A stretch of 6,243 nucleotides of DNA. Source: Chloroflexota bacterium (lineage in GTDB: Bacteria; Chloroflexota; Dehalococcoidia; SAR202; UBA11138). Position 1 is the stretch's first letter. Each line of letters starts with the position of its first letter. The position numbers and the translations under genes were made by a program. The notes below the pieces were generated by a model. The model did no database searches and was not told the DNA's origin. It saw only the letters and a list, made by a program, of their open reading frames with translations. The stretch spans positions 1 to 6,243 of the forward strand of contig JADFHV010000134.1 in the NCBI GenBank assembly GCA_022566975.1, given 5' to 3'. Shown piece after piece: positions 1 to 4,572 of this stretch.

Positions 1-138
1 GAACCCGAACCCCTCGGCGTAGACCAGGTCGTCGCCGGAGACGACGCCGACGGACATGCCCGGCAGGTGGTACTTGTCGACCAGGCCCGCGGCCGTGGAC
101 CTGATCCTTTCAATGTCCTGTTCTTGGAGTCTGACCAT
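1..138 (-). CDS. Beta-lactamase-fold serine hydrolase, N-terminal fragment (runs off window)
   Basis: Only the first 46 codons are present; the gene continues past base 1. The reading frame begins MVRLQEQDIERIRS and continues with HLPGMSVGVVSGDDLVYAEG. This matches the opening of the beta-lactamase/class C-like family (PF00144), where a helix is followed by an 'iPG.svavv..g..vy..GfG' strand pair. Members include esterases, D-aminopeptidases and penicillin-binding-protein-like hydrolases. The catalytic Ser-x-x-Lys and Tyr motifs would lie further on, outside the window, so activity and substrate cannot be judged. There is no signal peptide at this start, suggesting a cytoplasmic enzyme. A purine-rich GGAAGGAA lies about 11 bases upstream of the ATG, slightly far but usable; a nearby upstream ATG (rc of 162-164) is out of frame. 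It lies downstream of two same-strand genes but is separated from them by a repeat-bearing 195-base gap, so it may have its own promoter. Confidence 0.72.
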   Translation of the reverse strand, partial: MVRLQEQDIERIRSTAAGLVDKYHLPGMSVGVVSGDDLVYAEGFGF

Positions 139-206
139 CTTGAAGCTGTTCCTTCCTCGCGCATGATGCTAGTGCTTAGTCAACACTGTTGTGATACGTA
201 GCGCTT

Positions 207-290
207 CCCCCCCCATCTCAATCTTCCCCCTCAAGGGGGAAGAGGTATTATCCTCTCCCCCGGCTACGCGGGGGAGAGTTAGAGAGGGGG
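207..290. repeat. Nested inverted repeats (two GC-rich hairpins within an outer stem)
   Basis: This gap between the split-barrel gene and the serine hydrolase holds three stacked inverted repeats. Hairpin 1 pairs cttccccc (223-230) with gggggaag (235-242) across a 4-base loop. Hairpin 2 pairs ctctcccccg (253-262) with cgggggagag (269-278) across a 6-base loop. An outer stem pairs ccccc/tctc (210-214 and 216-219, with base 215 bulged) with gagaggggg (282-290 region). Such compact C-run/G-run palindromes are typical of dispersed intergenic repeats. The element could also end transcription of the upstream minus-strand gene, but no U-tract follows it on that strand. Whether it is multicopy in the genome cannot be seen here. 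Confidence 0.6.
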
Positions 291-333
291 TCTGAGGACG
301 CCTCGAAGCCTGGGTAGTACGCGTGGCAGAACA

Positions 334-750
334 CTAGTCGTCGCTCGTGAACGAGGCTACGTGCCTCGGCACGAGTCTGAATACGACGCCGCTCTTGGGC
401 TCGTCCCGGTACCCTTCGGCGAAGGCCCGCCCTTTCTCTTCGCCGTAGTACCTCAGCGCCATTCCCAGCACAAGATCGTACAGCGGGCGGCTCACCTCCT
501 CGACCGGCCCGTGCATGATCACGGACGCGTAAGGCGGCTCCCGCCAGTCGACACAGAACGACGCGTACGGCTTACGCATGATGTTGCGCCACTTCAGGGT
601 CGTGCGCCCCGTGAACATGTAGGCAGCCCCTTCCTCCCAGGTAAACCAGATCGGAGCGGAGCGAGGTCGGCCGACCGAATCGACCGTGCTGATTACCCCC
701 ACCAGCGTCCTATGGAGGAACTCATCGATCTGTTCGCTGGTCATCGCCAT
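334..750 (-). CDS. PPOX/FDOR-family split beta-barrel flavin- or F420-binding protein
   Basis: A 138-residue protein of the pyridoxamine-5'-phosphate-oxidase-like split-barrel superfamily, whose members bind FMN or coenzyme F420 and usually act as small dimeric oxidoreductases. The diagnostic stretch is residues 17-68: VGVIST (first strand), then GRPRSAPIWF, the strand GAAYMFTGR, then TLKWRNI and PYASFCVD. In this family the Lys/Arg around K53-R55 contacts the cofactor phosphate. A later strand, ASVIMHGPVEEV (75-86), is also typical. Length fits the family (about 130-150 residues). No signal peptide, so cytoplasmic. The first Met of MAM is preferred because AGGA sits 10 bases upstream of it and 16 from the second Met. 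It follows the amidohydrolase by 73 bases on the same strand and is probably co-transcribed. FMN and F420 users cannot be told apart reliably from this sequence, and the substrate is unknown. Confidence 0.85.
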   Translation of the reverse strand: MAMTSEQIDEFLHRTLVGVISTVDSVGRPRSAPIWFTWEEGAAYMFTGRTTLKWRNIMRKPYASFCVDWREPPYASVIMHGPVEEVSRPLYDLVLGMALRYYGEEKGRAFAEGYRDEPKSGVVFRLVPRHVASFTSDD

Positions 751-823
751 GGTCCGCTTATCCTACCGGCTGGGGCTCAGGCTACAGGGGCACATGCGAG
801 GGGCCGGGCCTTGAGTCGGGTCC

Positions 824-2275
824 CTATTCTACCCGGTGGCCGTTCGGGGCGTAGGCCGCCTGCTCGCTGTTGCCCGGGAGAAACCTGGCCCGTCCGGCGG
901 GGCGCCTCAACTCGCCGTCCTCTATCACGATCTCGCCGCGCTGCATGGAGAACACCGGCTTGCCCAGGACCTCCTTGCCCTCGAACATGGTGAAGTCCGA
1001 CTTGCAGTGCTGGGCCTCGGCGCTCAACGTGTGCCTGAGCGATGGGTCGAAGAGCACAATGTCGGCATCGGAGCCGGCCTGGAGGCAGCCCTTCCTTGGG
1101 TAAAGGCCGAAGATCTTCGCCGGGTTCTCGCACATCACCTGGACCAGGCGGCACAGCGTGATCCGCCCGCGATTGACCCCCTCCTCATAGACGACCGGCA
1201 GCATCTGCTCCGCCCAGTTGCCTCCGAAGCTGGCCTCGAAGATGCTCGCTGACTCGTCCACGTCTGCCTGGTCCTGAATCGCGCCGAGACTCCGGCCTCC
1301 CGAGAACTTCTGCGCCTTGTTGAACCCGACGAAGTCGCTGCCGATAGTGTCGATCAGGTGGTCCGCGATCCCGCGCCACATGGCCTCGTTGTCCTCCCGC
1401 TCCCGGAGGGGAGGCCCTATCTTGGCCAGCGCCCCGAAGTCCAGCACCACCTGGTTCGTGAGGTCCAGGTACTGAGGGCAGGTCTCCCCATAGAGCCGGA
1501 GGCCGTCGCCCTTGAACCGGGCCAGTACGTCCAGCACCTCTCTGGCGCTCAGGTGGACGATGTAGAGCGGACAGTCCGAGACGGACGCGTAGCTGGCCGC
1601 GCGGGTGGCCGCCTCGACCTCCAGGACTCTTGGCTGCGACAGCGCGTAGTACTCGGGTGACGTCTTGCCCTCTGCGGTGAACCTGTCCGCCAGATAGTCG
1701 ATGCAGTAGCCGTTCTCCGCGTGGACCATCGCGACGCCGCCGTCCTGCGACGCCAGCGCCATGGCCCGGAGCATCTTGTCGTCGGGCATCATCATCCCCC
1801 GACGGGGATAGGTCATGAACATCTTGAACGAGATGACGCCCATGCGTATCAGCTCCGGCACCTGGCCGTCTACGTCGTCGTCGCCAACCAAGATGGCGTG
1901 GACCCCGAAGTCCAGGTGCGAGGACCGCTCGCCCTCCTCGATGAACGCCCTGATCGCGTCGGAGGTGGTGCCCTCGATGCCTCGATCGCGCAGGTTGCGG
2001 ATGAACGGTATTACCGTGGTGATGCCGCCGAAAGCCGCGCTCACGGAGAAGGTGTCTATCCTGTCGGTGTTGACGGGATGGTTGTGAGCGTCCACGGCCC
2101 CGGGCAGCACGTACTTGCCCGCGGCGTCTATAGTCCGAGTCGCCGACCTGTCAGAGAGCTCCGGCCCCACCTCCTGTATGGTCTCTCCCCGGACCAGAAT
2201 GTCTTGCCTGGAGATCTTGCCACCGCTGACAACCAGTCCTCCTGTGATCAGATAGTCCGCTCTCTCCATTGCCAT
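824..2275 (-). CDS. Dihydropyrimidinase/hydantoinase-like cyclic amidohydrolase
   Basis: A 483-residue amidohydrolase-superfamily enzyme resembling dihydropyrimidinase, D-hydantoinase and allantoinase, which open cyclic amide rings using a binuclear metal centre. All expected metal ligands are visible: H64 and H66 in VDAHNHP, the probably carbamylated K151 in FKMFMTYP, H185 in VHAENG, H241 in YIVHLSA, and D314 in IGSDFVGF. Y156 matches the tyrosine that stabilises the reaction intermediate in dihydropyrimidinases. ETCPQYL (264-270) and IGPPLR (286-291) are further family marks. N- and C-terminal beta-sandwich parts are complete, with GSDADIVLFD (401-410) and QRGEIVIEDGEL near the end. Length is normal for the family. 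One oddity is Phe after D314, where most relatives have His. Start: MAMERADYL, with GGAGG five bases upstream of the first ATG; the second Met is possible. It is divergent from an SDR gene and leads a likely operon with the split-barrel protein. Family assignment is firm; the ring substrate is not. Confidence 0.9.
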   Translation of the reverse strand: MAMERADYLITGGLVVSGGKISRQDILVRGETIQEVGPELSDRSATRTIDAAGKYVLPGAVDAHNHPVNTDRIDTFSVSAAFGGITTVIPFIRNLRDRGIEGTTSDAIRAFIEEGERSSHLDFGVHAILVGDDDVDGQVPELIRMGVISFKMFMTYPRRGMMMPDDKMLRAMALASQDGGVAMVHAENGYCIDYLADRFTAEGKTSPEYYALSQPRVLEVEAATRAASYASVSDCPLYIVHLSAREVLDVLARFKGDGLRLYGETCPQYLDLTNQVVLDFGALAKIGPPLREREDNEAMWRGIADHLIDTIGSDFVGFNKAQKFSGGRSLGAIQDQADVDESASIFEASFGGNWAEQMLPVVYEEGVNRGRITLCRLVQVMCENPAKIFGLYPRKGCLQAGSDADIVLFDPSLRHTLSAEAQHCKSDFTMFEGKEVLGKPVFSMQRGEIVIEDGELRRPAGRARFLPGNSEQAAYAPNGHRVE

Positions 2276-2280
2276 AGCTG

Positions 2281-2285
2281 CCTCC
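2281..2285 (-). promoter_or_regulatory. Ribosome binding site for the amidohydrolase
   Basis: On the minus strand GGAGG lies five bases before the ATG at 2275 and eleven before the in-frame ATG at 2269. The spacing favours the first of the two starts, giving an N-terminus of MAMERAD. Confidence 0.6.
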
Positions 2286-2300
2286 CGTGTCTCCTGGGGC

Positions 2301-2331
2301 TTGGCGTATCATATCGGAACGTGGCTATACT
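2301..2331 (+). promoter_or_regulatory. Candidate sigma70-type promoter for the SDR gene
   Basis: TATACT at 2326-2331 differs from the TATAAT consensus at one position. TTGGCG at 2301-2306 could be the -35 box, but the 19-base spacer is longer than the ideal 17. Transcription would begin near 2338, giving a leader of about 30 bases that contains the strong Shine-Dalgarno site. Consensus matching by eye only. Confidence 0.4.
2308..2313 (-). promoter_or_regulatory. Candidate -10 box for the amidohydrolase operon
   Basis: Read on the minus strand this is TATGAT, one mismatch from TATAAT, placed so that transcription would start near 2301 and leave a leader of about 26 bases before the ATG at 2275. 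No good -35 box was found at 17 or 18 bases upstream. It lies inside the spacer of the plus-strand candidate promoter, so the two would compete. Confidence 0.35.
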
Positions 2332-2356
2332 CTGTAGACTGCGTGGGCACGACTTT

Positions 2357-2362
2357 AGGAGG
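2357..2362 (+). promoter_or_regulatory. Strong ribosome binding site of the SDR gene
   Basis: AGGAGG, a full Shine-Dalgarno match, stands five bases before the ATG at 2368. It fixes the start and is the best site in the window. Confidence 0.85.
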
Positions 2363-2367
2363 AACGA

Positions 2368-3123
2368 ATGCGATTACAGGGCAAGGTTGCCATGCTATCG
2401 GGTGTGGGCCAGGGCATGGGCAGGGCCACCGCGACCCTCTTCGCCCAGGAGGGCGCTCAGGTCGCGGTCACGGCCCGCGGGCAGGAGAAGCTGGACGAGA
2501 CCGTCGCCCGCATCCAGTCCCTGGGTGGACGCGCGACCGCGCTTAGGGCGGACGTATCGGTGAAATCGGAGGCCGAGCGTGTGATCAAGGAGGCTGTGGA
2601 GCGCTATGGGCGCCTCGATATCCTCTACTCCGCCGCGGGAGGCAACTTCGACCCGGCCCGGAGCTTCACCGACGTGGACGAGGCCTTCTGGAACAGCACC
2701 GTGAGCAACATGCTCAACAGCCTCTACAACCTGGCGCAGGCGGTCCGGCCGGTCATGAAGGAGCAGGGAGGAGGGGCTATCGTCACCGTCGCCGCGAGCT
2801 TCAGCGTCCGCCAAGAGGGCAACCCGGCGTATGGCGCGGCCAAGGGCGGCGTGATAGGGCTCTCCCAGAACCTGGCACGCGAGTTCTACGAGGACAATAT
2901 TCGGGTCAACTGCATAGCCGCGGGCCTGTTCCGGGGCCGGCTCGGAGACGGAAGGGTCACTCCTGCTACCCCGACCCTGAGCAGGACAGGCCACCCCCAG
3001 GACATCGCCTACGCCGCCCTTTACCTGGCCTCGGACGAGGCCGGATGGGTTACCGGACAGACGCTGGTGGTAGACGGCGGCGTCGATACCGGCACCCGGC
3101 CGCTCTGGGGGTACGAGCGGTAG
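2368..3123 (+). CDS. SDR-family NAD(P)-dependent oxidoreductase
   Basis: A 251-residue classical short-chain dehydrogenase/reductase, a cytoplasmic Rossmann-fold enzyme that interconverts alcohols and ketones or reduces C=C/C=O bonds. The cofactor loop is SGVGQGMG (11-18). R37 after the second strand suggests NADP(H) preference. ADV (61-63) matches the adenine-contacting DV, and SAAG (88-91) takes the place of NNAG. The YxxxK pair is Y155 and K159 in PAYGAAKGG. The catalytic Ser is most likely S144 in VAASFS, only 11 residues before the Tyr instead of the usual 13. IRVNCIAAG (178-186) has Ala where most relatives have Pro (PG motif). VTGQTLVVDGG near the end is the usual C-terminal signature. 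Length is normal. The gene is divergent from the amidohydrolase, and its 3' end faces the HtrA-like gene with an 11-base gap. Family is certain; substrate unknown. Confidence 0.92.
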   Translation: MRLQGKVAMLSGVGQGMGRATATLFAQEGAQVAVTARGQEKLDETVARIQSLGGRATALRADVSVKSEAERVIKEAVERYGRLDILYSAAGGNFDPARSFTDVDEAFWNSTVSNMLNSLYNLAQAVRPVMKEQGGGAIVTVAASFSVRQEGNPAYGAAKGGVIGLSQNLAREFYEDNIRVNCIAAGLFRGRLGDGRVTPATPTLSRTGHPQDIAYAALYLASDEAGWVTGQTLVVDGGVDTGTRPLWGYER

Positions 3124-3150
3124 CCTCCGCAGCGCTACCGGAACCGCTCG
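3114..3150. terminator. Inverted repeat across the convergent gene ends (possible bidirectional terminator)
   Basis: cggtagc (3118-3124) pairs with gctaccg (3134-3140) around a 9-base loop, and an alternative or additional stem pairs cgagcgg (3114-3120) with ccgctcg (3144-3150). The structure contains the stop codons of both convergent genes. No U-run follows on either strand, so it is not a classical intrinsic terminator. It may instead block or slow converging polymerases, or protect the 3' ends. Confidence 0.35.
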
Positions 3151-4382
3151 GGCCGCTCTCCAAGCACCAGCTCGACGGTCAGCTTCTCCTCGCCGCGGTA
3201 GTAGGTCACCAGCACGGCCTCGCCCGGGGGATGGCGCATCAGGAACCTGGCCAGGTCCCCGGTATTGGCGATGGGATCGTCGTTCATCTGAACGATTACG
3301 TCGTCGTCTGCCAGCCCGGCTTCTTCCGCCCCTGTATCAGGCAACACATCCACCACCACCATCCCGGTCGTCGTAGCCAGATTCAGGATGTTGGCCAGAG
3401 ACGGACCGTTATTGAGGGGCACGACGCCAAGAAAGCTCCTCTGGACGTAGCCAAACTCGATCATCTGGGCGGCGACTTCCCGCGCCACGTCGATCTCGAC
3501 GGCAACGCCCACGCGCGGCACCACCGCGTTAGCGAGGTTGATCCCCACGACCTCTCCCCTGCTGCTCACCAGCGGGCCGCCCCTTCCACCCAGAGACACG
3601 ACCGCCTCAGACTCGATGATATCGACGATGATGATCTGAAGGTGCGCTACGTAGGAGCCATCGGTCAGCGTCACGACACCCTCGCTCGTCAACGGCTCAT
3701 CCCCCTCGAAGTCGTAGCCAACGGAGACCACCGTGTCGCCGACAGCCACCGCGGGGTCGCTGAACGGCGCCGGCACCAGCCCATGGGCTTCCACGCGGAC
3801 GACCGCCACGCCGGTCACACGGTCACGACCGATGACCTCGCCCGTCAGAGTTTCGCCGGTGGGTAGAGTTACCTCCACGGACTCGGCATCCTTGACGAGC
3901 TGATAGCTAGTGAGCAGGTAGCCCTCTTCGTCGATGACCACCCCCGTTCCCACCAGCTTGATAAGAGGCGCAACCTCGACCGACACGCGGACCACGGACG
4001 GCCGTAGCAGCTCCAGCACCTCGGCCGAGGTGAGCACCGGCGAAGGTGTCGGCGTCTCAGTCGGCTCCGGCGTTGATGTCGCCGTGGCTGTCGGTGTCGG
4101 CTCCGGCGTGGCCGTTGGACTGGGGCTCGGGGTCGGCGTAACGGTCGCCGTCGGAGCCATGGTGGCGGTCGCTGTGGGAAAGAGCGTGGCGGTGGCGGTC
4201 GCGATGGGGAGGCGCGTGGCGGTACCAGTTGCGGCCGGAATGGGCGACGCTGTTGGCGTCGCGACCGCCGTGGGGCTGGGAGGTATGGTGGCGCGCGTGG
4301 GCGTTGGCTCGGACTCCCCGCAGGCCGCCACCAGCGCGACGACGAGGACAGCGAACACCGGACGAGTAAGAGCGCGCAGCAT
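3135..4382 (-). CDS. HtrA/DegP-like PDZ lipoprotein lacking the catalytic triad (pseudoprotease)
   Basis: A 415-residue envelope protein. Residues 1-21 form a lipoprotein signal peptide (R3 and R7, hydrophobic core, lipobox VAAC, lipidated Cys21). Residues 24-115 are a Thr/Pro/Ala/Ser tether. About 119-312 is a trypsin-like HtrA domain and about 317-408 a PDZ domain (FLGVVPL, then VVVDVLPDTGAEEAGL, DDDVIVQMND). HtrA landmarks align cleanly, but the triad is gone. TNNHV of DegP reads TSYQL (Gln161, codon 3900-3902). The SDIAL Asp is Gly191 (codon 3810-3812). GNSGG reads GGRGG (Arg267, codon 3582-3584). Flanking glycine-rich and GIN motifs remain and the frame is open, so this looks like a maintained non-proteolytic protein, perhaps a chaperone, sensor or scaffold with PDZ-mediated peptide binding. 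An in-frame ATG at 4416-4418 would put twelve residues before the signal peptide and lacks a Shine-Dalgarno site, so Met at 4382 is chosen. Confidence 0.85.
   Translation of the reverse strand: MLRALTRPVFAVLVVALVAACGESEPTPTRATIPPSPTAVATPTASPIPAATGTATRLPIATATATLFPTATATMAPTATVTPTPSPSPTATPEPTPTATATSTPEPTETPTPSPVLTSAEVLELLRPSVVRVSVEVAPLIKLVGTGVVIDEEGYLLTSYQLVKDAESVEVTLPTGETLTGEVIGRDRVTGVAVVRVEAHGLVPAPFSDPAVAVGDTVVSVGYDFEGDEPLTSEGVVTLTDGSYVAHLQIIIVDIIESEAVVSLGGRGGPLVSSRGEVVGINLANAVVPRVGVAVEIDVAREVAAQMIEFGYVQRSFLGVVPLNNGPSLANILNLATTTGMVVVDVLPDTGAEEAGLADDDVIVQMNDDPIANTGDLARFLMRHPPGEAVLVTYYRGEEKLTVELVLGERPERFR
4038..4313 (-). repeat. Low-complexity Thr/Pro/Ala/Ser-coding tract (lipoprotein tether)
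   Basis: About 92 codons of imperfect, short-period repeats coding mostly Thr, Pro, Ala and Ser, with units such as TATAT, PTPSPSPT and PEPTPT. On the plus strand it appears as repeated gtcggtgtcggc-like words. The tract has one aromatic residue and no Cys, as expected of a flexible, possibly O-glycosylated spacer that lifts a domain off the membrane. Such tracts change length easily by slippage and are prone to assembly error. Confidence 0.75.
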
Positions 4383-4388
4383 GGGCAG

Positions 4389-4394
4389 ATTATA
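4389..4394 (-). promoter_or_regulatory. -10 box (TATAAT) of a probable leaderless promoter
   Basis: On the minus strand this is a perfect TATAAT. Six bases separate it from the A of the ATG at 4382, which is where transcription should begin. No Shine-Dalgarno site lies between, and none could be transcribed. Together this suggests a leaderless mRNA for the HtrA-like lipoprotein. No good -35 box was seen upstream. Confidence 0.5.
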
Positions 4395-4456
4395 TCGGAA
4401 GCGCTGGGGCACACTCATATGTGATAACTTTGAAGTGGAGAGTGCCCATCAATAGC

Positions 4457-4524
4457 GGCCCTCCTGAACGGGCCAGCCGAGGGCTACGACCTGACCTGGG
4501 CTGCGGTCAGATGAGAAACCGCAG
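4457..4524 (+). other. Overlapping alternative stem-loops upstream of the propeller lipoprotein
   Basis: Two pairs of competing stems can be drawn. In the first pair, ggccc (4457-4461) pairs with gggcc (4470-4474), or ggccctc (4457-4463) pairs with gagggct (4479-4485, one G-U). In the second pair, ctgacc (4491-4496) pairs with ggtcag (4505-4510), or ctgcggt (4501-4507) pairs with accgcag (4518-4524). Members of each pair share bases and exclude each other. If transcribed as the 5' leader of the gene at 4573, this could be a switching structure. I recognise no known riboswitch class, and GC-rich sequence forms short stems by chance. Confidence 0.25.
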
Positions 4525-4572
4525 ACCTCACGGGGGCGTATGACCAGTTAATGACGATTTCCAGTAGGTGAA

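Noticed and set aside
181..191. caaca-c-tgttg palindrome about 43 bases upstream of the serine hydrolase start, next to a minus-strand TTGACT
   Set aside because: It could be an operator beside a -35 box, but no -10 box at a workable distance was found, and an 11-base palindrome is weak evidence alone.
1721..2563. Long plus-strand open frame crossing the divergent gap
   Set aside because: It is antisense to the amidohydrolase and then out of frame with the SDR gene, both well-supported genes; the translation is Arg/Pro/His-rich without domain features, as expected in GC-rich shadow frames.
3045..3866. Plus-strand open frame antisense to the HtrA-like gene
   Set aside because: Composition is His/Arg/Asp-rich with no recognisable motif, while the opposite strand codes a clear protease-fold and PDZ protein.
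4038..4313. CRISPR or tandem-repeat array
   Set aside because: The periodicity is short, imperfect and in frame with the lipoprotein tether; there are no spacers of constant length.
4383..4418. Twelve-residue N-terminal extension of the HtrA-like protein
   Set aside because: It would place charged residues before a normal lipoprotein signal peptide, has no Shine-Dalgarno, and contains the TATAAT box used to explain the internal start.
3934..4455. Plus-strand open frame coding a Val/Gly/Ala-rich repetitive protein
   Set aside because: It is the antisense of the Thr/Pro/Ala tether of the HtrA-like lipoprotein; the repetition is inherited from that tract, and no ribosome site or family resemblance is present.
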